DNA from: Sporisorium sorghi
Taxonomy: Eukaryota; Basidiomycota; Ustilaginomycetes; Ustilaginales; Ustilaginaceae
Length of the DNA stretch: 64,000 nt
Reading direction: 5' to 3'
Assembly: GCA_023212695.1 (NCBI GenBank)
Contig: JALCCG010000038.1
Coordinates: 49,868-113,867 of the forward strand
Shown here: in pieces, positions 47,590-57,879 of the stretch
How positions within the stretch are numbered: the stretch's first letter is position 1
Layout of the letters: each line of letters begins with the position of its first letter
Program-made: the position numbers and the translations under genes
Notes under the pieces: model-generated
The model's input: the letters and a program-made list of their open reading frames with translations, nothing else
Database searches by the model: none
What the model was told of the DNA's origin: nothing

Positions 47590-47599
47590 ACCGCTCACC

Positions 47600-49153
47600 A
47601 TGGTCGACCCTACCCACGGCTTGTTCAAGCTCCCCTCCAAGGAGGAGCGCAGGATCGCCCGCAATGGCGCTCCCCTCAACCCCATCAAGCTTGCCATGAT
47701 GCTCACTCCAATGCAAGCAGCCCTCTTCTTTTCGGGATGGTTTGCTTGGACCATGGATGCTTGGGACTTCTTCGCCGTCTCCCTCTCCGTTTCTGCGCTC
47801 TCCAAGCAGTTCGACAAGCCCACGCACGACATCACCACCGCCATCACCCTCACTCTTCTCTTTCGTTCAGTAGGCGCTGCTATCTTCGGCGTCCTCTCCG
47901 ACCGCTACGGCCGCAAGTATCCTCTTGTCATCAACCTTCTCCTCATCTCGGCTCTCTCTCTCGGCTCAGGCTTTGTTCAGACCTACCCACAGTTCCTCGC
48001 TCTTCGCTCCATCTTTGGCTGCCTCATGGGTGGTGTGTGGGGCCAGGCGACCGCCGTCGCCCTCGAAAATCTCCCTCCTGCTCCGAGAGGCTTGTTCAGC
48101 GGCATCCTCCAGCAAGGTTATGCAGTAGGATATCTTTTGGCTGCCTCGGTCAACCTGACTTGGGTCAACAGCACGCACAACTGGCGCATCCTCTTCTTCC
48201 TCGGCGCCGGTCTGTCTGCGCTTGCTGCGCTTGTCCGTCTGGTGCTCCCGGAGTCCGAGCTCTTCCTCCGCCAAAAGGCGCAGCGCGACGCTTCCGGCGC
48301 CATCGGTCAGAGCAAAGCTAAAGTGTTCTTGACCGAGATGAAGGAGATGCTCAAGACCCACTGGCTGCGATGCATCTACGGCATTCTGCTCATGACCGGC
48401 TTCAACTTCCTCTCGCACTCGAGCCAGGACCTGTACCCGACCATCCTCCAGAAGTCCAAGCTCTTGACCGCGCAGCAGGCTTCTCGTGCGACCATCATCT
48501 CCAACTGCGGTGCCATCTCGGGCGGCTTCGTTGCAGGCTACCTCTCGCAGTACCTCGGTCGACGTCTTACGATTATCCTGTTCGTCATCATTACGGGTGC
48601 GCTGATCCCGGCTTGGATTCTGCCGCACAGCTTTGGCGCCTTGGCTGCGGGTGCGTTCTTCCTGCAGTTCGGTGTGCAGGGTGCGTGGGGTGTGGTGCCC
48701 ATCTACCTGTCCGAGATTGCTCCCCCGGCTTTCCGTGCGACCTACGCCGGCTTGGCCTACCAGCTGGGTAACGCCGCCTCGTCGGCGTCGTCGCAGATCG
48801 AGGCGGTCGGCGGCGACAATCTCAAGGACCGCAACCCGGAGTGGCACCCGGGCTCGCCTGCGTCTGTGGAGGAGTTCATCCCCGCCTACGCGCGCGTCTC
48901 GGCCATCCTGCTCGGCACTGTGTGCGCTTACCTGCTCATCGTCGTCACGTTCGGCTGGGAGTTCCGCGGCGCCGAGTTCGAAAAGGCTCTGCCCGCCACC
49001 ATCCCCGGCGCGGGCGAGCAGGACGGCGACCACATCGAAAAACAGTCCAGCCGCGCAGACCACACCAACGCCTACGACGAGGACAGCATCGAACACGTCG
49101 GCGACCGCAACCTCCAGCGCTCCGCCTCCCCGGACGACGAGAAGAAGTTCTAG
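47600..49153 (+). CDS. Jen1-type monocarboxylate/proton symporter (MFS)
   Basis: 517 residues from the ATG at 47600 (CTCACCATGG). About twelve hydrophobic segments, with MFS motifs such as GVLSDRYGRKYPL after TM2 and GRRLTIILFVIIT in the second half. The segment FNFLSHSSQDLYPTILQ (about 266-283) matches the Jen1 signature NxxSHxSQDxxPT that lines the substrate path in lactate/pyruvate permeases, and the N-terminal WFAWTMDAWDFFAVS is typical of the sialate/lactate:H+ symporter family. It imports lactate, pyruvate or short dicarboxylates at the plasma membrane; the exact substrate is not readable. Both tails are cytosolic and the C-terminus is rich in Asp/Glu/Ser. A 21-bp T run ends 10 bp before the start codon. 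Confidence 0.9.
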   Translation: MVDPTHGLFKLPSKEERRIARNGAPLNPIKLAMMLTPMQAALFFSGWFAWTMDAWDFFAVSLSVSALSKQFDKPTHDITTAITLTLLFRSVGAAIFGVLSDRYGRKYPLVINLLLISALSLGSGFVQTYPQFLALRSIFGCLMGGVWGQATAVALENLPPAPRGLFSGILQQGYAVGYLLAASVNLTWVNSTHNWRILFFLGAGLSALAALVRLVLPESELFLRQKAQRDASGAIGQSKAKVFLTEMKEMLKTHWLRCIYGILLMTGFNFLSHSSQDLYPTILQKSKLLTAQQASRATIISNCGAISGGFVAGYLSQYLGRRLTIILFVIITGALIPAWILPHSFGALAAGAFFLQFGVQGAWGVVPIYLSEIAPPAFRATYAGLAYQLGNAASSASSQIEAVGGDNLKDRNPEWHPGSPASVEEFIPAYARVSAILLGTVCAYLLIVVTFGWEFRGAEFEKALPATIPGAGEQDGDHIEKQSSRADHTNAYDEDSIEHVGDRNLQRSASPDDEKKF

Positions 49154-50455
49154 CTTGCTTCAACCTGACTCGCTACGATTCTCTACGGTTTATGTCTCAT
49201 GTCTCTTCGTGTACAATACATGCTTCTCACGCTTTTTACTTTGCGATGCTTCTGATGAATGGTCATTTCAGGTTACTACCCGTGCTCAGAGCAGGTCTGT
49301 GCTGTGTGTGACAACGAGAAAGCTGGGAGACGAGGCAGAGGTTGCGGCTGCAACGATGGCATGATCGGCATGCTTTGAAGGGGCCAGAGACACGGTCTTG
49401 GCGGGACGTCCAATGTGGCTTGCCGAACCGGCACTAGCGGGAGGACCAGAAGCAGTCTGCACAGCTTGTCGCAGCGCGGCTGTTGAACCTGCGTACGGGA
49501 CGTGTGGCCAGCCTGCTAGCGCGCTGCTGTGGCACACCGAAAATGATGCTGCGGGAAACGTACGTAACGTTGACATAGGTTAGAAAAGCATGTCAAAGTT
49601 CGCAAGATGGGCGAGATAAGACCGCCTTCTGCTTCGTCACACCCAGCCACGAGTGCGCCAAAGCGGAAGGCGGAGGAGCAGACCCCCTCAAGGCAGACGC
49701 TGTGTAGGAACGGTTTCACACTGAACGCAAGGAGCGGTGCATCAGTCGCAAGATCTGCTTGCCCGCATCATCGTCCTTCATGGTCAGGATCAGGCTCCTC
49801 CTGTGTCTGCACCGACACCGCCGCATCTCTGCAACATTTGCTGACATTACAGTTGATGGCGAACATCCGAACGCCATCTTGCCAACGCGGAACACCATGC
49901 AATGGAGTTGTGATGAGCATCAAGGTGGAGAGGTACGCCGTCGAGCTGATCGGCTCGTTGGGTAGATGCAAGGTGGCTCGAAAGCAGTGGAAGCAGAAGA
50001 CAAGTGGGAGCGAATCCGCTGTCGGCATGGTCAATCAGTCAGCAGGAAAAGGCACAGTCTGCTCATAGATACCATCGTAAGCTAGCAAAGCAGCGTGCTG
50101 AGCGTGACCACCCCCGCACAGACACACCTTCTCGCCACAGCCATCAACCGCTCATCGCTCGATGCCCTCGACAAGAAACAAAATGGTATGATGCCCCCCC
50201 CCCCCCAAAAAAAAAAAGAACGGCTGTATCTACAAAACACGTTGCGGTTCGAGGGTGCTGAAACCGCCGCGGAACCTTGAATCGGAACAAAGGGAAAGTA
50301 CAGACATTGTTTGAAGTTGAATCACAAGAGGTATGTTGTGTGTGATGGGGTTTGCCGTATTCGATGCTCTGCTGCGAAGGAAGGTTTGGTGTGATGGTGA
50401 ATGCGAATGCGAATCTGATGCTGCGGGAAGAAATGTGAGTGCGAAGGCGGGAGGG
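49154..50455. other. 1.3-kb intergenic region between the transporter and the G-alpha gene
   Basis: Short ORFs only; the longest with an ATG (49607-50068, plus strand, 153 residues) has no recognisable feature and is not called. It includes copy 1 of a 53-bp duplicated motif (49960-50012) and a C13-A11 homopolymer block (50194-50217). Confidence 0.5.
49960..50012 (+). repeat. 53-bp duplicated motif, copy 1 (downstream of the G-alpha gene)
   Basis: Begins GGGTAGATGCAAGGTGGCTC and matches 51766-51818 at 46 of 53 positions without gaps, same orientation. The two copies flank the G-alpha coding region. Confidence 0.75.
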
Positions 50456-51517
50456 CTAGAGCAGACCGCAATCACGCAGGTTGACCTGGATGATAATGTC
50501 GTTGACGGCGGACATGACAAACTTGATCTGGCTCGTGTCGGTGGCGCAGGTGAAATGCGTGTAGATGGTCTTGGCGTCGCTCTGGTTGAGGCTGACGAAG
50601 CGGTTGACAATGTACTCGCACGCTGCGTTGTAGTCTGCGCCACCCGTGTAGTCGCTAAAGTAGTCGGCCATGGGCGAGATGGGCAGCTTCTGCTTGAACA
50701 GGTCGATCTTGTTGAGGAAGAGGATGATCGAAGTCTTGACGAACCAGCGCGAGTTGCAGATGCTGTCGAAGAGCGTGAGCGCCTCCTGCATGCGGTTGAC
50801 GTTTTCGTCCTCGTAGAGCAGCTGGTCGTACTCGGAGATGGCGACCAGGAAGATGATGGCGGTGACGTTTTCGAAACAGTGGATCCACTTTTTGCGCTCG
50901 GAGCGCTGACCTCCAACGTCAAAAAGCTTATAGTTAAGCTCTCCGATCTTGAAGTGCGTTTCTGTGATGCCGGTGGTCTTGACACGCGAGCGCAGCACGT
51001 CCTGGTCTGTTGGGAGGTAGCTGGGCTCAGCCATGCGCTGGATCGAGTCAAAGTAGTACTTGGCCGAGTCGTTGAGCTGGTACTCGCGGCTTCGAGCGAA
51101 ACACGCCTGGACACCTGCATCCGCCCACAAACCGTGGATGGCGTCGGCGACTTCCTTGGGCAGCACTGCAGACTCGATGTTGGGCGAGAGGCCGAGGATG
51201 ATCTCTGCACGTGGTGCGTTGGAGCCGTCTGCGAGGGGGATGTCGAGGCGCTCCATGGCATCGAGCATGACGCGCATCGACTGGACCGTGTTGGAAAAGA
51301 TGATCTCCTTGTACGACTCGCGCTCCTCTGACGAGTAGGAGCCGTGGTTGATGAGCTTCATCTGTTTGAGGATGGTGGACTTGCCCGACTCTCCGGCGCC
51401 GAGAAGGAGCATCTTGATCTCGTTCTTCTGGGCCAGACGGTCCTTTTTCAGCTGAGCCTCGATGGCATCGTTGCGCGCCTGCCCCTCCTTGTCGACTTTT
51501 GAAGCACCGCAGCCCAT
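50456..51517 (-). CDS. gpa1: Heterotrimeric G-protein alpha subunit (fungal subgroup I, Gpa1-like)
   Basis: 353 residues, single exon, ATG at 51517. The N-terminus MGCGASK offers Gly2 for myristoylation and Cys3 for palmitoylation. GTPase motifs: P-loop GAGESGKST (about 40-48), switch I region with RVKTTG (about 178), switch II DVGGQRSERKKW (about 200), NKIDLF (about 269) and TCATD (about 325). The C-terminus CGLL keeps the Cys at -4 of the Gi class. This pattern fits fungal subgroup I (Neurospora GNA-1, Ustilago Gpa1). The protein transmits signals from seven-helix receptors at the plasma membrane to cAMP or MAPK pathways. The symbol follows Ustilago naming and assumes orthology with Gpa1 rather than Gpa2 or Gpa3, which I could not test. 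Confidence 0.95.
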   Translation of the reverse strand: MGCGASKVDKEGQARNDAIEAQLKKDRLAQKNEIKMLLLGAGESGKSTILKQMKLINHGSYSSEERESYKEIIFSNTVQSMRVMLDAMERLDIPLADGSNAPRAEIILGLSPNIESAVLPKEVADAIHGLWADAGVQACFARSREYQLNDSAKYYFDSIQRMAEPSYLPTDQDVLRSRVKTTGITETHFKIGELNYKLFDVGGQRSERKKWIHCFENVTAIIFLVAISEYDQLLYEDENVNRMQEALTLFDSICNSRWFVKTSIILFLNKIDLFKQKLPISPMADYFSDYTGGADYNAACEYIVNRFVSLNQSDAKTIYTHFTCATDTSQIKFVMSAVNDIIIQVNLRDCGLL

Positions 51518-51765
51518 TTTTGTTGAAGGATATATGCTATGTAGGGTTGATGTATACGGGTGTGGTGATGCTCCGGTTCAGAGAAGCGAGCTCGCAAGGA
51601 CTCTAGGCTGAGCAAGAGTGGGCCGAAATCGATGCTTGTAGCTCTGAACTTGATTCGGCGCAAGGCTGAGCTGTTGAATGTGATCTTGGTCTCACGGTGA
51701 ACAGTCGACCCCGAGTTGGTTGACGATGATGATGATGAAGAGCAGCGAATACTCGAAAGAGATGT

Positions 51766-51818
51766 GGGTAGATGCACGGTGGCTCGAAAGCGATGGAAGC
51801 GTAAACCAAGTGGGAGCG
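51766..51818 (+). repeat. 53-bp duplicated motif, copy 2 (upstream of the G-alpha gene)
   Basis: Begins GGGTAGATGCACGGTGGCTC; 46 of 53 positions match 49960-50012. It lies about 250 bp upstream of the G-alpha ATG, probably in its leader or promoter. Confidence 0.75.
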
Positions 51819-52414
51819 GACCGGTCGTTGTTGACGAGGAAGCAACGCAGCTTGAAATGACGGAGTAGGATAGGATGGAGAGGATAAGAGTGAGGTGGGA
51901 CGACGATGGGACGGACGAGCTTGGGATGAAATGAGATCAGAAATCAAGGTTTCGCTTTGATGGTGACCGACTCTCGAGCTTCCTTTGCTTGCTTGCTTCA
52001 AAGGCGCAAACACCGACCAGAAAAGAAAAAAAGGGCACGAAGAGAGGCGGGGAAGCGACCGAAAAAAAAAAAAGCGCGGGAAAAGCAAATGAAAGGGCGA
52101 TGTGGTGGGTGTGGCTTGAAGCCTTTGACGGGGCGCAGAAGAAAGGGCAGTGCGTGCGAGGCGTGTGTTGGATTGCGCAGAGAGGAAAAAAAGGGGTCTT
52201 GCTCAGTGCCACTGTGGCTCGACTCGTCCCAAGGCGCGTGCGTGTCGCACATGCACCGCGAACCGGCTCTCCGTTTCAGTCCCTTTTGACTCGACTCCTC
52301 CCCTTCTAGTCACTTGGTGCATTGCCCTTCGCATCATGGTCGAGCCGAATGCATTTGACCTCTCGATGTATGCGCACGCCTTGCTTGCTTTTGATCCGCA
52401 AACATGCTTGTGTG

Positions 52415-52417
<3 letters not shown>

Positions 52418-52452
<35 letters not shown>
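52418..52452. repeat. (CT)17 microsatellite
   Basis: Uninterrupted CT dinucleotide run in the divergent intergenic region; no coding role. Confidence 0.9.
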
Positions 52453-52454
<2 letters not shown>

Positions 52455-53685
52455 CCGCTGTCTTGGAAAGCTGGCCCGTCCGTCCTCTCTTCTTCCCACA
52501 AGTCACGGCACCACCAAACTCTAAAAAATTGATTTCGAAAATTTTCCAAGGTCGAGCTTTTTGGAATTGAAATGCATTGTGCGCGGTCGAACTGTTGTGC
52601 TTTTGACCCGTCGCGGCGCGTTCTCAAAGCACACGGGAGAGGTCAGTTTTGAAGCAACCATTTTTTAACTTAGGTTTGAAATGGAGGGTTGGCAGCAAAC
52701 TGAGACATGAGTCCTTTTCAAGGCTAGAAGGCTAGACCCTTGTTTTCTTGGTGCTCTCCCCTTTGATGGTGCTCGTCCCGATGGTCACAAGTCGAGTGAG
52801 GCGTGAGAGCAGCAAAGCGGTCTTGGAACTCAGCGAGCTCGCTCTTGTCGGTGTTGCATCCGATCAAGGCCCTTCCTTCACCATCATTTCCAGTGTAGAT
52901 GAGGATTAGCCACGATCACGACGTTGCAGCTCGATCGACAAGCCGAGGCCGGAGCCGGTGGCGTCTCGCTCAGACCTGATCTCTCGATGCAGTAGCAGCT
53001 CGTGTGCAAGGAGTTGGCATTCGCAACCATTGTGCAAGCGGACGCATGAACTTGTGGCTTGCTACGCTTTGGCCCTCTTCTGGCAGCCGCTCTTCGAATC
53101 TTTGCGAGACTCGAATGCGCATGCTGCAAGAACTGCGGCTAAAGATGCAGCGTCGATCCCATCCATAAGCCGCTGCGTGGTTTGTTTGCCATCACCTCGT
53201 TGCAACAGAAGAAGCCCACTGTTGATATGGCGACTTGATGGCCAAGATTTTTTCCAAGATCATGTTACGTCGTGATGACACCTTATCGGATCAATCGGGC
53301 TTTGCACTTGGCGCTGATCGTGTGACGATCTCTTCTCCGTTGAGCTGAACGAGTCACGATGATCCCTTGTGTGTGAACGCTCGGATGGTCCGTATCAAGA
53401 CAAGAGAGGAATGCTTCTCACTGCGCAGCTCAGATGATATCGAGATAAGAAATGCAAGGAGCACTTGACCACTGGCACGCGATCGGGACCTCCAAAAGCT
53501 TCGTTTTGGAGCTCGAGCCAGCCAATTGTTCTGCGTGTCAATTTTCTTTCACTCGCGAGAGAAAGTGAGCTGGAAAGCTGAGCAGAAAATTCAATTCCTT
53601 CTCTCTCACACACCATCGTCGAAACTCAAGTCTTCATACCCTCCGGATCCGCGGCTACATCATACCCTGTAGATCTGCTCTCAAG

Positions 53686-56487
53686 ATGCCACCAAAGATC
53701 GACGTCAACGATCCAGAAAATGCGAGGCTGCTCAAGCTCTTCGAGTCGCTCAACTTGAGCGGAAACAGAGCCATCGAAACCCTCACAAACCCAAAGCACA
53801 CCGCAGCACTCGAGAGCGTCATCGCAGACAACAACCTCACCGACAAAACGATCGACCCCAAGGCCTCAGCGCTCATCATCTCGGCATCCACAGCCAAGGA
53901 GGCATCCAACAAGCAGAGCAGAGACTATGTCGTATCACGCATCGTCGACGGCAGCCTCACTTCCTCCGACCAGGTCAACGCAGCATACAAGTTCCTAGCA
54001 ACCCTCAATGGCGAGCCGGACAAGGCCGCTTTCGACAAAGAGTGTGGTGTTGGTAAGTACATGCAGCCATCATGGGCAGCGGGCAGCATCTTTGAAGGAT
54101 GAGATTCAAAAACCAAAACGCATGTATTAGAGCCGTTAGGGAGACTCGTTCTTCCGCATGGCATGCAGTTTTCTATTCGATCTGACTCTGCTGCTGCCCA
54201 ACAACAATCATTCCGATTGGACAAGCCATCTGACAATCCATTGTGCCCCCTCTACCTTGGCTTCGGACAACCAACAGGCGTCGTTGTGACTCCCGAACAG
54301 ACTCGCAAAGCCGTAGACGACTACATTGCATCCCACAGGTCCGAACTCGATCCCGTCGACGGCTGGCCAAAACTCGGCTCTATCCTTGCAGGTGTCAAGG
54401 CGACACCAGACATGCGATGGGCTAGCGCAGTCGACGTCAAGAGCGCCGTCGATGCCGCCCTTCTCGCTACATACGGTCCCAAGAAGGCACCACCTCCCAA
54501 GGAGAAGAAGAAGCCTGCTGCTTCCACTTCCGCCGCTGATGCCAAGAAGGATGCAGCACCCGCCGGTCCCGTCGACCCGGACGCCATGTTCAAGGAAGGC
54601 TTCCTCGCCAACCTCCACAAGCCTGGCGAGAACCCTCAGATCAAGCCAGAGCTCAAGCAGCAGCACCTCGCCGCCACCAAGGGCATGGTCATGACGCGTT
54701 TCCCACCAGAACCCAACGGATTCCTTCACATTGGCCACAGCAAGGCCATCGCCGTCAACTTTGGCTTTGCCCGCTTCCACGGCGGTCTCTGCTACCTCCG
54801 ATACGACGACACCAACCCGGAAGCCGAGGAGGAAAAGTATTTCACCAGCATCCTCGAGACCGTTCGATGGCTCGGCTTTGAGCCCTTCAAAGTCACTTAC
54901 TCGAGCGACTACTTCCAGCAGCTCTACGAGCTCGCCGTCGAGCTCATCAAGCGTGGCAAGGCCTACGTCGATCATTCCACTCCCGAAGAGATCAAGGAGC
55001 AGCGAGGTGGTCCCGAACGTGGGCCCCGCAAGCCTTCGCGTTTCCGCGACCGACCGACCCAGGAGTCGCTCCAGGACTTTGAGGATATGAAGAACGGCAA
55101 ATACCCGCCAGGAAAGGTGACGCTGCGCATGAAGCAGGATATCGAAAACGGCAACCCGCAGATGTGGGACTTGATCGCCTACCGTGTCCTCGAGGCCTCG
55201 CATCACCGCACCGGCAAGGACTGGTGCATCTACCCCACCTACGACTTTACCCACTGTCTCGTCGATAGCTTCGAAAACATCAGCCACTCGCTCTGCACCA
55301 CCGAGTTCATCCTCTCGCGCGAATCGTACGAGTGGTTGTGCGACGCCCTCGAGGTGTACAAGCCGCGTCAGTCCGAGTACGGCCGTCTGGCGCTCCAGGG
55401 CACCGTCATGTCCAAGCGCAAGATCCTCAAGCTCGTCAAAGAGGGTTACATCGAGGACTGGGACGACCCGCGCATGTTCACGCTCATTGCGCTCAGGCGT
55501 AGAGGTGTGCCTCCTGGTGCCATCTTGTCGTTTGTCAGCGCTCTAGGAGTGACTACAGCCAAGTCGACCATCCAGATCAGCCGATTCGACCAGGCGGTGC
55601 GCCAGTACCTCGAGTTCTCCACGCCGCGTCTGATGATGGTGCTCAATCCGCTCAAGGTGACCATCGAGAATCTGCCCGAAGACCACTTCCAGGAGCTCGA
55701 GAAGCCGCTGCATCCCAAGGCGCCCGAGATGGGCACCAACAAGATCCCCTTCACCCGCACCGTCTACATTGACGCGTCCGATTTCCGCACCGAGGACAGC
55801 AAGGACTACTTCCGCCTGGCGCCGGGCAAGACGGTGGGGCTGCTTCAGGTGCCCTTCCCGATCACGTGCAAGTCATTCAAGACCAACGACAAGGGCGAGC
55901 CTGTCGAGGTGATTGCCACGTACGGTGACGCGAGCACGCCCAAGCCCAAGACGTATATCCAGTGGGTGGCGGAGCACGCTGCATCCCAAAGCCCGGTCAA
56001 GGTGGACGAGACGCGCATCTTCCACCAGCTGTTCACCTCGGATGATCCGGCGGCGGAGGACAACTTCCTGGACCACGTCAATCCGGACTCGCTCGAGATC
56101 GTGCGCGGCGCCATGGTCGAGGTGGGCTTTTGGGATGTGGCCAAGCGCAGTATTGAGCAGGCGCGTGCCGAGGCTGCCGAGCGTACGAAGCGGGCTGAGG
56201 CAGACGCGGCCAAGGCGAGGAGCGGGACCGGGACCGCTGCGACCGAGGGTGCGGGTGCGGGTGCGGGCGCGCCCGAGCGCACGGCTGATCAGCTTGTGGG
56301 TAAAGAGCTCGTGCGCTTCCAGGGCATGCGTACTGCGTACTTTGCGCTCGATAGGCTGAGCGGCGACTTGGGCCTGTTTGGGGACAAGAAGCAGGGTGGT
56401 CCGATTGTGCTCAACAGGATCGTCAGTCTCAAGGAGGACGCCAAGAAGGACGATAAGAAGTCGACGGCGCCGGCGAAGGCCAAGTGA
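53686..56487 (+). CDS. GLN4: Glutaminyl-tRNA synthetase, two exons
   Basis: Exons 53686-54052 and 54278-56487, joined by a 225-nt GT-AG intron (GTAAGT donor, CCAACAG acceptor), give 858 residues. The junction restores DKECG-VGVVVTPEQ in frame. The first exon and start of the second encode the helical N-terminal domain of eukaryotic GlnRS (MPPKIDVNDPENARLLKLF), which helps bind tRNA. A Lys-rich linker (KEKKKPAAS) leads to the class I core: RFPPEPNGFLHIGHSKA (HIGH) and VMSKRKIL (KMSKS-type), followed by the two beta-barrel anticodon-binding domains. An Ala-rich insert (about GTGTAATEGAGAG) interrupts the C-terminal part, and the protein ends KSTAPAKAK. It charges cytosolic tRNA-Gln. It converges on URA5, with 359 bp between. 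Confidence 0.94.
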
Positions 56488-56846
56488 GAAGGGCAAAATC
56501 GACAGAGATGGATGTCTTTGGTGTTGCAATAGAGAATGCATTCGCAGTTGAGTTTCACGGATGTGTGCATGAGAGAGATAGGAACAAACAGCGACAGAGG
56601 GAGGGACAGTGAGACAGTGAGGCGGAGACAGAGACGGAGACAGATATCTTCGCTGGCCATCCAACGTGAGAACAGCTCTCAATCGCATCGTGCAAAGACT
56701 CGTTCCTCGCATCCGCATCGCACGCATCCTAGCCATCACACTAGAAGACTGCACACCACAGTCCGATGGGATCGCACGCATCAGTCACGAGTATGTCCGA
56801 AAGAGATTGAGTTCAAATTTACATTTTACATGTGCCATCGACGGCA
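56488..56846. other. Intergenic region between convergent GLN4 and URA5
   Basis: 359 bp of 3' flanking sequence containing a purine-rich imperfect GACAGAGA repeat (about 56590-56645). No gene seen. Confidence 0.5.
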
Positions 56847-57608
56847 TCAAGCCTTGCTTCCGGCCGCAGCCGCGGCAGCTTGAGCCTTGGCGACGTCCGA
56901 AGTGCCGTACATGATCCTGTACTTGTTCATCTTGACGATCTTCTCTCCATACACCTCCTTGTCGCGGGTCATGAACTCGATGATCTGATCCAGCGTGACG
57001 ACGGAGAACACCTTGGTGGCGTACCTCTTCTCGACTTCTTCAATCGCGCTCGTCGCACCCGGGATGCCGTCCTTCTGCGACTTTTCCTGGCGGTCCAGCG
57101 CGATCACCACGCCTGCCAAGACGGCCTCTTTCTGACTAGCCAAGATCTCCATGGCCTCGTTGATCGCCGTGCCAGCCGTGATCACATCGTCCAAGATCAA
57201 CACGCGTCCCTTCAGCTCGGCACCGACCAGGCTGCCGCCCTCGCCGTGCGTCTTGGCCTCCTTCCTGTTGAAGCAGAACCCGACATCGCGTCCGTGGTGC
57301 AGCTGCAGCGCCATCGCAGTCGCCGCCGCCAGCGGGATGCCCTTGTACGCCGGCCCGAACAGCACGTCGAACTCCACACCCGCATCGACGATGCGCTGCG
57401 CATAGCACTCCGCTACTTTGAGCACCTTGGCGCCCGTATTGAACAGGCCCGCGTTGAAGAAGTACGGACTCAAGCGGCCGGACTTGAGCGTGTAGGGGCC
57501 GTCGAATTTGAGGATCGCACTGTCGAGCGCGAGTTGGATGTAGGAGGCCTGGTACGGCGCCAGCTCCACCTTGGCCGGTGGCGCGACGGGAGCGGGGACG
57601 GAAGTCAT
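56847..57608 (-). CDS. URA5: Orotate phosphoribosyltransferase
   Basis: 253 residues from the ATG at 57608, which has an excellent context (GCCGCCATGA). It converts orotate and PRPP to OMP in pyrimidine synthesis. Landmarks: FKSGR-type loop TLKSGRLSPYFFNAGLFNTG (about 40-60), FGPAYKGIPLA, FNRKEAKTHGEGG (flexible catalytic loop) and the PRPP-binding motif RVLILDDVITAGTAINEA (about 150). Length and sequence fit yeast Ura5 with a short N-terminal addition. The same reading frame is open, without a stop, for 50 codons upstream to an AG splice acceptor at 57760-57761, through which it could be fused to NCL1. The standalone start is still the simplest model. Confidence 0.93.
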   Translation of the reverse strand: MTSVPAPVAPPAKVELAPYQASYIQLALDSAILKFDGPYTLKSGRLSPYFFNAGLFNTGAKVLKVAECYAQRIVDAGVEFDVLFGPAYKGIPLAAATAMALQLHHGRDVGFCFNRKEAKTHGEGGSLVGAELKGRVLILDDVITAGTAINEAMEILASQKEAVLAGVVIALDRQEKSQKDGIPGATSAIEEVEKRYATKVFSVVTLDQIIEFMTRDKEVYGEKIVKMNKYRIMYGTSDVAKAQAAAAAAGSKA

Positions 57609-57759
57609 GGCGGCACGCGCGGCGTCCTCTGCGTCCGAAAGCTGCTGCTCGGCGTCCTTGGCAGCAGCCTGTTTGGCTTTCTTGGATGGCTGCGACGAAA
57701 ACTGGCGTCCGCCGTCGGCGCTCGAAAGATCCGTGTCGAAAATGCGGAACGACAGCGCG

Positions 57760-57879
57760 CTGTTGTGTTACGCGGAAATGGAAGATAAGAAGAAAAGATG
57801 AGCAAAAAAAAAAAAAATTGAAGATGGTCAGTCTCACCTGGAAAATCTCGGGATGCGGAACTTCTTGCTGCAAACTCAC
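57760..57879 (-). other. Predicted 120-nt intron spanning the NCL1 stop codon
   Basis: On the minus strand the NCL1 frame reads DKQEK, then AG|GTGAGT, with the in-frame TGA formed by the donor itself. A CTGAC sequence, a long pyrimidine tract (T12 plus CTTTTCTTCTTATCTTCC) and the acceptor AACACAACAG|C follow. Splicing gives KQEKSALSFRIFDTDL. That restores what I remember as the usual fungal Trm4 C-terminal block (K-S-A-L-S-x-R-x-F) and continues open into URA5. No other stop lies before the URA5 stop. Confidence 0.6.

Larger units (their letters stand above)
44666..47599. other. Gene-poor region between the tRNA gene and the Jen1-type transporter
   Basis: 2.9 kb without a recognisable gene. 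It holds homopolymers (G15 at 46772-46786, T19 at 47191-47209, T21 at 47569-47589 ending 10 bp before the transporter ATG) and one doubtful long ORF on the minus strand (45528-46439). The right end carries the transporter promoter, including a pyrimidine-rich leader near 47455-47510. Confidence 0.5.
51518..53685. other. 2.2-kb intergenic region between divergent G-alpha and glutaminyl-tRNA synthetase genes
   Basis: This must hold both promoters. Visible features: copy 2 of the 53-bp motif (51766-51818), an A12 run (52062-52073), and a (CT)17 microsatellite (52418-52452). ORFs are short, antisense to one another and without recognisable content, so no gene is called. Confidence 0.5.

Noticed and set aside
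49607..50068. 153-residue plus-strand ORF downstream of the Jen1-type transporter
   Set aside because: It has an ATG but random-looking composition and includes copy 1 of the 53-bp repeat; no independent support.
57838..57879. A 42-nt micro-intron (donor at 57879, acceptor at the TTTTCCAG) in NCL1
   Set aside because: It is too short for a fungal spliceosomal intron and leaves no sensible C-terminus; the 120-nt intron ending at 57760 fits better.
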